Assembly: GCA_001643675.2 (NCBI GenBank)
Contig: LSRY02000004.1
Coordinates: 750,001-814,000, forward strand
Direction of reading: 5' to 3'
Length of the DNA stretch: 64,000 nt
Source: Monocercomonoides exilis
Taxonomy: Eukaryota > Preaxostyla > Oxymonadida > Polymastigidae
Of the stretch, positions 37,150 through 50,500 are shown one piece after another. Numbering within the stretch: position 1 is the stretch's first letter; each line of letters opens with the position of its first letter. The notes beneath the pieces are model-generated. The model was not told the origin of the DNA. It saw only the letters and a list, made by a program, of their open reading frames with translations, and ran no database searches. A program made the translations under genes and the position numbers.

Positions 37150-39457
37150 ATGACGGCAGATCCAACAAATTCAGATGTTCAAGGCCAACAGGGAGGTGGA
37201 GAACAAACTGCAGGAGGAACACAAACCGAGGGACAGCACGAGAATACGCAGTCAAAGTTTATAAAATTTTCATGAATTTCCAGAACTCATTTTCAAATAA
37301 ATCTGCATCTTTCTTTTTAAATATATATTGTTTTCTTGCGTCCATATATTTATAATTTCTATTTATCTTTACAATAGTCCATTAAAAGTCGAGTATTTCG
37401 CATCGGAATGTTCAATCCCGTTTCACCCTGATCATTATAGATTAAGGATGACTTTTTCAGATAAACCTGCAAATGATACGTGCATTGTGATTTGCTCGCA
37501 GACTTTGTGCTTTATTTTGCAATACACGCTTCCAACAATTTTTACTCCAATTGAAGCGGCAAAAACAGGAAAAGCTCTCAAAATCCCAACTTATAATGCA
37601 ACAGGAACACGCATGAAAACGGGTTTTGTAAACTTTTTCAGGCAAGTCCGACAGCACGCTTATTTGACAACAGCAGAACTGCTTTATACATTGTGCCTTT
37701 TCGATCGTCTTGTGAGAAGTGACTTGAAACAACGCAATACATACCAATGCTATTTTCTCAATGATGCCACTGTGCCAGTGTATTTGCTATGTTCTGTTAT
37801 TGTCAGCTTAAAAATGAGCAGAGATCATCCGCTTACAAATCATTTTTGGAGTCGTTTGTTTGCAGTTCCACTACCACATTTGAATATTTCTGAAAGAAGA
37901 TTTTTAAAATGGATTGAATACAAAATCCTCATGGATGTTGATGAATATGAGATTTTGTTTAATGCACTGCTTTCTCCCACAATTATCGAGAGCTTCAAAG
38001 AAATGGAGAAGCCCAAAGAAGCAGGAAAAGTTGAAAACTCAAGTTCAAAGAAATCAAATGCACTTAGCAATGCATCACTTGTACCAGGCCCATCAGGAGA
38101 TGTTGATTCGAGCATTTCTATTTTCTCGAACACATCATTGTTTAAAGGCCCAACAGCAAAGCCAACTTCTTCAAAGCAATCCTCCAGTTCATCAAAGGCG
38201 CCAAATACAAGTTCGTCGACTTCGACTTCGTCATCGTCGTCATCATCTTCTTCTTCTTCAACTGCTGCTGCTGCTCCCTCATCCTCCTCATCTTCTACTG
38301 CTTCTACTGCTTCTATTCCTTCCACCACTTCATCATCATCATCATCCTCCTCTTCCTCCTCCTCTTCTTCTTCTTCAACTCCTTCTTCATCAATCAAGAA
38401 ATTTGCACTCACAAAGGAAGCCATCTCTAAGCTGACTCTGCCACCTGCGCCGAGCATGCCAGTGATGACTAGAACGAGCAACTTCGATGCTCTTCGCAGC
38501 ATCCCATGCCCAACATTCAACAGCTCAATAACAAGCGAGCATAACTCAGTGCGTGGCAATATTTCTTCTTCTTCTTCTTCTTCTTCTTCAATGTCTTTGC
38601 CAAGCAATGGACAGCAAATCAACCCGAATTCCACTTCGACTTCTTTGATTTCTCCAGTCTCTTCCATTTCTTCTGTTTCTTCAGCTTCTTCGAGCTTGCC
38701 TCGCCTGCCTGAAAACTCCATCAAGACCAGCCAGACTCACAAGTCTCAGAGTCCAAATGTCGAGATTGATGAGATATTTCCTCTTGCAGCCAATTTCCCA
38801 GCCTCATCGCCGCATAACGATTTCCTCCTTGCCAACCCAGCTTCAAATCCGAAGCAAAAAACAGTTGCGGACTTTTCTGGCTCCACAGCCAAATGCTACA
38901 ACTATCCTTCTGAGCATGCTGCTTCTGGCACATTGGGAGGCAACTTTTATGCCCAGACATCAACTTCTTCCTCTTCTGCTTCTTCGTCTTCATCCTCCTC
39001 CTCTTCTTCTTCTTCTTCCTCTTCCTCTTCCAATTCATTTGCCGACCTCTCCTTCGACAAGCTCACAATATCAACCACTTCGGCGAATATGATGTCCAAG
39101 CTGCGTCCGCAGCCTCCGCCCCCTCCTCCTCCTCCGCCTTGCTTCACATTTGCACATCTTTCACATCCACCTCCACCACCTCCTCCCCCTCCTCCCCCAC
39201 CCACAGCTCTTGCAGCTACGTCTGCTTATCCATTGATCTGCACGTTTTCTTGTGCTTCGTCTTCGACTTCGTTCTCTTCCTCTACGTCTTCTCAACGGCT
39301 TCCACCACTTCCACATCACAGCACATCTTCATCATCATCATCATCTTCTTCTTCTTCTTCTTCCTCCTCCTCTTCTTCTTCCTCTTCTTCTCAAAATCTG
39401 AATGAAACACCCACAAATACAACTCGCCACAATCGCCAATCATCAACCCAGTTATGA
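37150..39457 (+). CDS. PHO80-type cyclin with long Ser/Pro-rich tail, 728 aa
   Basis: Two exons, 37150-37256 and 37378-39457. Residues about 105-230 form a P-type cyclin box: LTTAELLYTLCLFDRLV, then PVYLLCSVIVSLKMSRDHPL, then LNISERRFLKWIEYKILMDV, the helix pattern of PHO80-like cyclins that bind PHO85/CDK5-type kinases. An N-terminal Gly/Gln-rich leader comes from exon 1. The remaining 480 residues are disordered: repeated Ser runs, two polyproline stretches separated by CFTFAHLSH (39111-39205) and a final run of about 25 Ser. The polyproline could bind profilin or SH3/WW domains. The kinase partner is not in the window. Confidence 0.75.
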
Positions 39458-39859
39458 ATATGGAAATGTTAGCGTTTCCGGGTCAGTAAAGCTTTTTCTC
39501 ATTTCCTTTTATTTTGCTTAACTTAATCTTTTTTTTTATTTTTTATCTTTTCTAACTTTATATTTTAAACTTGTTCATTATTGCTATTGATTCTCCTGTT
39601 TGTATTTGCTATTGCTGTTCTTATTCTTGTTCTTGTTCTTATTCTAATTCTAATTCTTATTTTGTATTGTTCTGCTCTGTTCTCTTTCTTCTCTGTTCAT
39701 ATTTTTATTCTTATAGCAATTGATATTTCATTTAGACCTTGTTTGCTATCAAATTAGATACATTCAGCATTATTTTTGTTGAAGATGAGAGAGAAAGAAA
39801 GAGAAAGCAAGGATGAATAGATGGATGGATGGAAGAGAGTAAGTGAGAGAGTTAAAGTG

Positions 39860-39894
<35 letters not shown>

Positions 39895-41255
39895 TTAAAG
39901 AAACAAATAGAAGGAGAGATGAAGAGAAAGAAATTAATAATGTTTTTGAGATAATTCTATTTTAACTCAAATTGTTTGAAGCCGTCTAGTATTTTTGTGA
40001 ACATTTGTGATTCGTGTTTTTTTTGCATCTGAGGCTTCGTTTTTATATGTTGATTGTGAAAACAAAATCAAAAAAGAAGAAGAAGAAACGAATAAAAAAA
40101 AGAAAAGAAAAGAAAAGAAAAGAAAGAATTTTCGCATTTGCAACATTTTCTGAATGTTATTCTTGATTAGATTGCCAGTTCACACCTTTATTTTGTATTT
40201 TTATTGATTTATTTAAACCAATTGTTATTTCTCATTCTATCTTTGTATATCTTTTTATTTCCTCTTTTTCCTTTTCTTTTTTTCTTTCTTAGTTTATATT
40301 CGCGTTGACTATTCAGTTTTATTAAATATTTTTTTTTCCTTTTTTTTTAATTTCCTTTTTCTTTTTTCCTTTTTCCTTTTTCCTTTTCCTTTTTCTTTTT
40401 CTTTTTGTTTTTGTTTTATTATTGTTATTATTATTGCCATTTAAATATAGTAATAGTTAGTATTTTGTTTGTCGCTGCCCTTTTGGGAAACCAACGTATT
40501 TTTAGGAAATTTTTCAAATGTTTTTATTTTTCCTTTTTTTTTTTTTTTTTCAATCTTTTTATTTTTGTTTGAAAAGAAATAATATGAAAATTTTTTATTT
40601 TATTTTATTTTATTTTTCTCTGACTTTTTGCTTGTTATTGGAAATATAGTTTCTTTTTGTCTTTTTTGTCTTTTTCTTTTTCTTTATTTCCTTTTTTTTT
40701 GAATAATTCTTCTCTCATTCATTTCATGTTATATCAATGCCAAATTCGGCTGTAAGTCTTCAGTCATCCTCTCTCCAGTTGTTTGAACTCGAACCTCTGT
40801 TTTTTTCAGTTACAATAATAATTTTCTTTAATTTTCTTTAATTTTTTTTTCCTTATTTCCTTTTTTTCTTCTTATTTTTAATTTTATTTAAATGATGACT
40901 TTTGGTTATTATTCATCGTCTGCTTCCTTGTACCTACTTTTTTTTAACCCCCTCACATACAAATCCTTGGACCCATCAGGGATTGCCTTTGCAACGTTTA
41001 TATTGTTTTTAATTTATGTGTCGATTTTCAAATAAAAGAGAAAATGGTGCTGTAGTGCATTTTGTGTGGATTATCTTTAGTTACGGCGTTTTGTTAATTG
41101 GATCTTTATTGAATTAATTTAATTTTTATTTTATTTTGATTATTGTTTTTCTTGTAAACTAAAAAAGTTTATAAACATAATTAACACAAAATACAACTAT
41201 CAGCTGGGATTTCTAATAAACACTCAGGAAGAAATTAGCAGCAAGAACGGGGAAA
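39458..41255. other. Long T-rich intergenic region with simple repeats
   Basis: 1.8 kb between convergent genes. The plus strand is dominated by T and TTTTC/TTTCC words (for example 40300-40440 and 40590-40700). A purine block at 39780-39930 includes a (GA)n run near 39868-39894, and A/AAAAG repeats lie near 40090-40130. No gene or RNA recognised. Confidence 0.6.
39866..39895. repeat. (GA)n microsatellite
   Basis: A pure AG/GA dinucleotide run of about 28 bases inside a longer purine-only stretch. Confidence 0.7.
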
Positions 41256-44200
41256 TCATGGGCTCAGGGAGTTGAGAAGGCACTCCAAAGGTGAAGGAAA
41301 AGCAGCGTTTGGATCTGGTTGCTGTTCAAACAAGATAAGAGAAACAATTACAAGATTAATAAAAAAAAAAAATTATAATTTTTTTATGAAAATTATAAAT
41401 AATAATTAAATATTCCACATAATTACAAAGCACAACACATTAAACAAAGCAATCGACATTTCTCATTCACTCACTTTTCTTTCTTTCTTTTTTCACTCTC
41501 TCTCCAAAAAAAATATTTCTTTAAAAAAAAAACAAAAAAGCTTAATCAGAACAACTCTTACATACCAACTCAGTAGGAAGCAATTCTTCAATGTTGTCAG
41601 CGCTTCTTCTAACAGCAGCAGCAGATAAGATGTTCTGCAGATGCGTAAACACAGTTCTGCCACTCGCAGGCACCATCTCGTAGAGTTTGGCCATCACATA
41701 GTCCACATCCATCTTCAGCTGGTGGAATGCTTCAGAAGGAAGCATCGAGTCACGGATCTCCTCACGCCATGTCTGTTGAAAAGGAAAAATGTGGGGAAAA
41801 AAATTATGTAATTAAAAAAAATTTTTTTTTATTTTTTGACATGCATGTCAAATTTCAAAATTGAAAGAAGAAAAATAAATGTTAATGAATAAATATATAA
41901 ATAATCATAGTTTCAAATAAGTAAGATGAAAGAAAATAACATACAATTAAGCTTTTAGTAATGATATCCATGAAGAGTGAAAGGGAATCTGCAAATACTG
42001 GCTCAACAACCTGAAAAATTGAACATAATTTTCCATTCATGTCAAATTCATTTTATTTTTCAAGGAAAGAATAACATCATTGCATTTCAATGCGAATGAT
42101 CAGATAAATAATCAATAAAGCATAGAAAATTATACAGGATTAAAATATTAATAATAATAATAAAACAAACATCTTTCTTTTTGTTATTCGACAGCTGTCC
42201 AAACTTCCCAGTTGCCGATGACTGATTCCCCGACGCAGACGAATACATCGCCGAAAGAGAAGCCGATGTCTGATGCCTTCCTGTTGCCAACCCTGTATGA
42301 GAAGAGCCAAATCGCTCTCCTCCACCCTGCATGTGCTGCCCTCCACTCATTGACTGCGACTGCGACTGTGTTTGTGTCTGGTCTGGGATCGGTGCAAACA
42401 GCGAGCTCACCTCTGCCCACACCCTCTTCGCCTCAAAACAGAACAGCGCTGCTGTGGCTGACGGCTCGCTGATCAGCCGGCGCTGCTTCATCTGCAGCTG
42501 CTGCTGAGAGGGAGACCCAACAAGCTGATTTCTCAATGGCTCTGGTCGCATCTGGTTATCGTCACCTGACTCGCTCTTCCTCTGGCGTCTGTGCATCGCT
42601 CCTTGTCCTTCTCCTTCTGAAGCACTGCCTCTTCTTCCTCTTCCTTCGTCTGCCTCATCACTCTCCCATCCCAAAAGCTCGCTCTCATCTTCGCTCTCAT
42701 CCACCTCCAGTTCGCTTTCCTCGCCTTCAGCATCGTCATTTCCCATTCGCACCAAGTCCCTCACATTCTCCTTCACCACATTTGCCATTCGCAGCACATT
42801 CAGCGCAGAGTAGCGTGTGTGTATCACATTCACTGCAAACAGACTCTCCTTCTTCATCATCGCCATCTGCAGCGTCGCTGTCTCAATCGCTGCACTCAGC
42901 ATCGACCCTTCCACATCCCTCTGCCTTCCTCCTCCTCCTCCTCCGCTGCTTCCACTCCCGCCAAACCCTCCTCTCCCTCTCCTCCTGCTGCCCATCGGGC
43001 TCTGCTGTGCCATTGGGCTGCCATCGCCGTATGCCAGCACAATTGTCTGGAGCGTGTCTTCAATCAGCGCAGGGAAGTGGGTCAGGAGCGTCGCCAGGCA
43101 CAGCAGAGAGGCCGGGCGGAGGTCGCAGCTGGTTGTCTGGAAACACTCGTCAATGCGACTGATGAAAGCACCGAGTTGGTCAACTTCGGGTGGGAACGTG
43201 TGGATGGATGCTTGGATAACTGAGGCGGTCTTATTTGAAGAAGAAGATGTGGAGGAATGTAATGGAGATAGTGATGAAGAAGAAGAAGATGATGATGATG
43301 ATGATGATAAAACTGATAGACTTGCAGTTGATGAAATGTTCAAGTCGTGTGTGAGAGGCATCAGAGACTTAGTCAGTTTCCTCTTTTGAAGCTCCAGTTG
43401 CTCACTTTCAGTTGTCTCGGGTTTCTTTTCCTGAGAAGACGAAGACGAAGATGAAGATGTCACATTTCCTCCTCCACTTCCTCCTTCTTTCCCTTTTCCA
43501 AGCAAAGCTAATCGAACATCCCGTGCTGTTGAGCCGCTTCTCTCTCGCGTTCTTGAAACTTCATCAAACCCGCATCCTCCATTCGAAAAGGCTGAAACAG
43601 AAGAAGAAGGGGAAGAAGAAGAAGGGGAAGTTGGTAAAGCAAGTGAAGAAGAAGGATCAGGAAGCACAGACAAAAACGATGAGCGTCTTAATGAAGATGC
43701 CACAGTCCAGCCGTTGATTGCCTCAGAAAGGCGGCTAAGCAGCGAATGAAGAGAAGTTGGAACAGAAACAGAAACAGAAGAAGATGATGATGATAAATTT
43801 GAAGTAGAATTTGAAGAAGATGATGATGCATCAGCTCCATCATTCTGAGCCTGCCCCACGTGGAAATGCCTTCTTCTCACTCTCCTCTGCCTGCCAAACA
43901 GGAGCGTTTCATCGACTGCCCAGCAGCTGCTGAGCAAATATAGTTCAGCGCCTTCTGTTCCGAGCGTCCTCACTTTTGCCGCAGAGACAGCGGGTGTCAG
44001 AGGAAAACGGTCCTGCAACTCGGTTGGGAACTGCTTGGGCTTTCTCCGGCGGCGCTGTTGGAGCAGAGAAGAGGAGGAAGAGGATGATAAAGACAATGAA
44101 GAGGAAGAGGAAGAGGAAGAAGAAGATGATGATGATTGCATCTGAGCTGCAATATCATCCAGCCTCTTCTGCTCTCTCTCTTCTCTCTCGCTTTTCTCCT

Positions 44201-47200
44201 GCTCGCAGTTCCACCCAACAATCCTGCGGAGGTCAGACGAGGTGAGGGCGAAGTGGATGATGCCGTCGAAGAACATAAAGAGCGAGTTGAACAGGCACAC
44301 ACGGAACAGCTCGGCCTGGTCGGCGCCCATCATGTGGTGGTCAGAGAGAACGAGGGGGCACATCTGGGTGAGAAGAGTGGAGAGAGAGGAAGAGATGGCT
44401 GAAAGAGCACAGGTGATTGGATGTGAAGGAGAGGAAAGAGGAGGGAATGAAACATGTGATGTGGAAGGGAGTGCAGATGATGGTGAAATAATTGAAGAAG
44501 AAGGAGAAGACTGGGAAAGCTGAGAAGAAGGTGAGAAAGCACGGCCTGTGGAATACCCATCAGCAGCATCGGCAGGCTGTGCCGTTGAGAATGACTCGAA
44601 AGCCGGCTGTGAGAAAAGAGAAAAATCTGTTTTCCAAATCGAATCAGTCAGATCGTCCTCGTTCATTCCATCGCTGTCATCGTCTTCCACATTCACATCC
44701 ATTTTGCTATCAGCAGCAACACCTCCCTTGCTCCCTCCTTCTTTCTTCATCCTCTTCACTCTCCTCCTTAGCCCTGCCCCACACAGCTCCTTCGGCTTCG
44801 TCACGAACCCTATCCACCTTCTCCTCTGCCTGTTTCCTCTCTTCGCCTCTGCAGACAGTGGCGCAGGCAAGTCCCCTTCAACCGCTGCACTGAGGCCATT
44901 GATCAATCTCATCGTGGCCACTTTCAGCCTCTCAAACGAGTTGATAATGTGAGTCCTCTGGAGTGACTGCAGTGTGTGCGAGGCGCGCTCTTTAAGAGGC
45001 ACAGACGGTATTTCCTGTGCAAGTGATCGCATATCGTCACAGAAGAAGGTGATCCCTGCGAGGAAGTCGTGTGTTGAGGCAGGCGGGCCTGGATCTCCCT
45101 TTCCTGCACAGCGCATGTGCAAGGGGATGGCTGAGAGAGGAAAAGAGGAAGAAGATGATGATGACGATGATGAAATGGTGTTGTTGTTGTTTGGAGAGGA
45201 CAGATTGATCCCCATCCGAAGCAGCCGTGTCTTCAGCTTCGCAATCTCCTTCTCTTTCATCTCGCGCTGCTCCTTCGCCTCTCTGCTTGGTTTCATCCCA
45301 AGCTCATTTTCTGCCTCCCTCTCTCTCGCCAGCGCTGCCTCCTCTTCTACCATCTGTGCAATGACAATCTCCCACGGCACTTTCGAGTACAGCAGCTGCC
45401 GCTTCACCAGCGCCTCGTAGATCTGATACAGCTCCTTCACAAACTGCGTCAGCTCTCCTTCGTCTCCTGTGCTCCACCGCGCAAATTCCCCTCTTTCTCC
45501 TCTTTCTCCTCTTTCTCTCTTCTCTCCGATTTGCCCCCGCTCACCCAAATACTTCGGCGGAGGCTCAGAACTATCAAAAGCACCACCACTTGCGCTGTTT
45601 CCAGCACTCACATTTTTGGAAATGGCATCCGGAAAAAGTGCTGCGAATTCTCTTGCGAATGCTGCAAGAGACGTCAGGAAAAGAGTATTCAGGCGGAGCG
45701 AGTGTGGCGTGGATGATGCAGCAGCTGTGGCCTGCTGGAGCAGCGCTGCGGTTTCCTGCGGGTTTGCCTGCTGCTGATAAGAAGAAGAACCAGTTGGCAG
45801 CATCCCCTTTGACGTGCTGAGTGCTGGGAGCACCTGTGAAGACAGTGCTGTTTTCAGCGATATCACCATCGGCAGCGGGGAGGTTGACTGGCGGATGCGG
45901 ATTTCTTCTCTGTCTCCTCCCTTTGTAACATCTCCCATCGCATCTCCTTCATTTGCACTGTCCAGCCCTTTCTCTCTGAACTCTGCGGAATTGTCTCTTC
46001 TTTCGGCTTCTCCGCCTCTCTCTCCGCCGATCAGAGCAAAACCATCAACGCTTTTTGCCGTGTTGCTGCTGTCGCCGTCAGCCCCGAATTTCCGCTGCTG
46101 CTCGTTGGACTCCACTTCAACGGCGTCTGACAACCATTCTTCGTCGGCCATCCGGCGAAGGATAGAGATGAGATGAGTGCGCTCACTTTTTATTTTTATT
46201 AAAATAAATATTATTTGTTGAAGTTGTTTTCGTGGAAGTCATTGTAGTCGTAGTAGTCCAATTCAATAAATATGAATGAAGAACATTACACAAAAAATTG
46301 AAATAATGATTAGAAAAGTCATTTATATTATGATTGAATTCTGTATTATCTCTCGAAAAAAAAAAAGCACACTGATTTAAAAATGCTTCCATTAAACGCT
46401 TACTATCTGAACCCAATTGAATTAATAGACTTACATCTGCTGCGGTATCTTCCATGGTTCGAGTATGATCTTCAATTCTCTTCCAAAGAAGAATGCTCAG
46501 GTCTTTTCCAATTTCTTCAGTAACTTTCCACTCGTTTTGGATTGTAGAACTTTCTGGAAATAACTCCTTTGCTCGTTTTGCTTGTGTATAATATTTTACA
46601 ACTTGTTCGTATGCGCCCATGTTCATTGCTGTTTTAATTTTATTTGGAATTTCATGAAGTGTTTTAATCTTTACAGAAATACATATGCACATGAAGCGAT
46701 TTAACAATAACATCCTCATACCTTATGAAGAAGCAAGCTGACTTTTGTAAAACGTTCTAATTTCTCTCTTCTATCTCCTAAATGAATGTCTACCAATCCA
46801 CTTGATACGTGAATTTTCTCAACGCTTTGAGTTAAGGTTTTCATTTGCTTTTCCATGTCTGCAACATGACCTTTCATTTGATGGATTGTTTCTCCTGCAA
46901 CAATAAATTTACTATAATTTTCATAAACTAAATTCTGAAGATTTGAATCTAATCGATTGATTTCTGAATGAAATGCAATAAAAGAAAAAAATTTTTTAAA
47001 TCATCTTTAACCAAAGCAACAAAGTTATGATAAAAGCAATACCATTTTTCATAACAATATCTTTTTTTCTCAATGAAGCAAGTGATGCTGTTTTAACAAA
47101 ACGATGAAAATCCTCATGTGCATCATAAGCAGGCCCGTCAATATTAGTTTTATCCTGTGAAGCCTTTGATTCGTTTTCACTTACTCCAACTCCATAATAT

Positions 47201-47241
47201 GTTTGAAGCAAAGCGCGTAATCGACTTCCACGTTCTGCCAT
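41256..47241 (-). CDS. VPS51: VPS51, GARP/EARP tethering complex subunit, with large insertion
   Basis: Subunit of the tethering complex that captures endosome-derived vesicles at the trans-Golgi network. Seven exons: 47241-47043, 46963-46722, 46668-46373, 46185-42171, 42010-41945, 41772-41566, 41321-41256; 1696 aa, twice the usual length. The N-terminus ALLQTYYG, the DGPAYDAHEDFHRFV segment and LDSNLQNLVYENYSKFI are the VPS51 signature, followed by IPNKIKTAMNMGAYEQVVKY and FLNHERTHLISIL. These match human VPS51 in order. The 4-kb exon 4 carries Ser runs, Gly-rich and acidic low-complexity stretches between helical blocks such as SLQRTHIINSFERLKVA. The last three short exons give a helical C-terminus. 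Exon 4 is clearly more GC-rich than the others. Splice phases agree throughout. Confidence 0.85.
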
Positions 47242-47582
47242 AAAAAATAATTACTAACGAAACTCAAGTAAGGGTACTAAATAAAAAAAATATTTATTTA
47301 ATGATTTTATTTGAAATATGAATATATTAATATGTCAATAAATAAATTTTGATACAAATATATTTATATTTATAATTATTATTTGTTTAACAATAACTAT
47401 GATTAATTTATTTTGAATAAAAATTTTCCATTTTAAAAATACTTTATTAAACCTCGGGCCTTTTTTTAATATTGTTTCTTTTGAATTCATTTTTGAAATT
47501 TTTGTTATTTATTTTGTTTTGATTGATAATTTCTATTAATTTTATGCCATAATAAATTATTATTTATGTTGTTGAACAAGCA
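47242..47582. other. Divergent promoter region, VPS51 / giant surface protein
   Basis: 341 very AT-rich bases separate two divergent start codons and must contain both promoters. No motif assigned. Confidence 0.5.
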
Positions 47583-50500
47583 ATGAGTTGCTTTGTTCTT
47601 TATTTCAATTTATTAATTTTCAATATTTTTGATTGTAATGTGGAATGCTCACAATATATGAAAGATGTTTATACAAATGAGCAACTTGATCTCATTTATG
47701 ATTTTTTTGACAAGAAATTATCGACAACGTTCAGTGATCATTACAGAAGCGTCTTCAAAAAGATAACATGGAATGGCGATTACGGAAATGAAGGATTGAA
47801 CGCATGCGGTGGGTCAGTTATTACATCTACCTTGTCTGAGAAATCATTCTTCAATATGAAAAATTCAACTTTTTCACTTCATAACGTTAACGTCTTTCCA
47901 TTGCATTGCAATTATGTTGTTGGATGTAGCGACTCTAGTTCATTTCGATTGAGCAGCTGTCAATTGAAAATTTTCGATTCAAAAATAAAAAATTTTATAA
48001 GAATTAATAGTTCAATTGTGAATTTGAATAACTTTTCATTATCATTTGGAGCACGCTCATTCTTTCCGAATCAGCTTGCGATTGGTGTTGATGATTCATA
48101 TTTATGCACATTGCAAAATTCACTCTCAATTTCATCTTCAATTTTCTCTTCCTTTATATTATCGACTCATGATTTTCTTTCACACAGATGTCTTTCATCT
48201 ATTAATCTACAAAATTCTCTTTTTTATAACATTTCTTTATTGAAATCATCATGCTCCAGCACGGAAGGAGACGTAAAGTTTCCATCGGAACAAAATACAA
48301 TGATCGCAAGCTGTGTCATGGAGAATACTGACAATGGATATGACGGCGGAATAGTTTCTGGAATGAGAGTTTGCAGGGGCACCTTTCGTGCTCGAAACTC
48401 GTCTTTTCTTCTCTCCAGCAGAAGCTCCTGCCAAAGAATATCACATGATAGCTCTGTAGAAACCGATATTGACGGATGCTTGTTTGTTAAGTTAAAAACG
48501 AATGAATTTGGAGGTGCAATTTGTCATAATTCTTCTGGTGATTGTATGGTTAGAAACAGTGAATTTATTGAATGTTATTCAAGTGCAGGAGGAGCATGTC
48601 TTCTACGTTATTCGGGAAATATGACCTTATCAGGATGTAATTTCTCGAATTGTTCGTCAAACGGATGGGCGGGGAGTGTAGATACATATTGCAACAGCAA
48701 AAATTATCATATAAATTGCGATTATTCAAATAGTTCAACTAATTGGGGAGGGGGGTCGGTGGCTCTTATGTATTCTTCTCCTGGAGATTGTATGACTGAA
48801 GTTTCGTTCTCTCACGGGAAATTAAATCAGTCTGATTTGGAGAGTGGTGGAGGTGTTTGGTGCACAAACTCTTTTGCCCTTGTATTTTCCGAATGTTCTT
48901 TCTGTTCATGTTTGTCGGTGAATAGTGTCGGTGGAGCAATGGCTTTTTCTGCTCGTGTTTTTGATTCTTTGTCAACAAAACTTTCTTTTTGCTTTTTCGA
49001 AGGAAATGAAGCAAAAGGAGTTGGAGCAGATATATATGCATCAGAAGAATGGAGCTCAATTTTTGTTAAAGAAAATGTACATATTTGCCGTTCCATTTCA
49101 GTTTCTCAGACTCTCGTTTGGGTTGGTTCTGATGACAGGAGCGACTTATTCATCCGATATTTTTCGCCGATCGAGGTTAACTCCTTTAATGGAATTGACA
49201 ACCCTTTGTGTGGTTGTCAAGACAGAAAATGCAGGACAATTAAATATTCTTTTTCTGTGGCAAATCCATCCGCTTCTCCAAATCACATAAACGTTGCAGC
49301 AGGACAATTCGAAGAAGAAGGAATAAATATTAGCAAATTGGACATTGCAGTAACTGGGAGAATAGACGAAACGACAATCATTTCGAAAGTCTCAAATGTT
49401 TCGCTTTTTTCACTTTCAGAAGGAAAACTCTCATTTGATTCGTTTTCAATCATCCACAGTTCTCAGACTGCTGAATCAGCCTCTCAATCTCTTATTTTTG
49501 TATCGTCGAATGGAATTTTTAACATTAAAAACTGTAAAATATCAACAGATACATCTCAGCAAAACGAATTTTCATCGCCATTTTTAGATATAATCAGAGG
49601 AAGCGTAACAATTGTCAATTGCGAAATTGGATCTGTTGTATTTTTAAATACACCTCTTATTCGTGCATCCGATTCTGCGGAATTGATTCTTACGAATACA
49701 AAGATAATCGCAATTCATAGGAACTTAGGAAATGGAGCAGCTATTGAATCTGAAATGGTGAGCGATGGAATAATCAAGATAAACAATGTTACGTTAAGCG
49801 ATTGCAGATGCTTGAGTGGGAATGGCGGTGGAATTTGCTGTTTGATGAGAAGTGGCAATGTTTTTGACATTGGGAATTCCGCAGCCGCATTATTCAGCTC
49901 ATGTGCTGTTCCCGTTAGTGCAGCGAAAAAAGGAAAGGGCGGTGGAATATTTCTAATTGTCGAAGATAGTGAATGTGATTTTTCTTTAAAAAATTTAACT
50001 TTTTCTAATTGCAGCGCATGGAAGGGAAGAAATTTATTTGTGGACGCACCAACTTTAAAAGATATCATGTATAATTCTTCTATAGGCTTTAGCAGAACTG
50101 GGATGAATGATGAAGATCTTATGGGTTATGAACAAGGATATAGAGATATCCCTGTCCCTTTAATTCCATATCTTAAATCATTTTCTTCTCCTGCATTTGT
50201 AGGTGGAATGAAAGAAAGAGATTTCAACGCCTGTGGCTTTATTGATTATCCATGTTCAACAATTGAAAAGGCAGTGTCAGTCCGTTTTCATAATTCGGCA
50301 AAAAGCCTCATTTTGCGTTCAGGATTTGTGTGGAAAGAAGAGATTGAGCTGAGCGGGTATGATTGGAGCTTTCAGTGCGAGGAAACTGGAGATGAGATCA
50401 TTGTCGCACCTTCAGTTGAGCCAACAAGTCAAGCATTGATTACAGCAAATCAACAAACTCAATTCATCAATGTGATCTTTCTCCTTCCCGAAACATTATC

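Noticed and set aside
37840-38724. 294-aa minus-strand open frame over the cyclin gene
   Set aside because: Glu/Asp runs are the antisense of Ser tracts; the cyclin box is on the plus strand.
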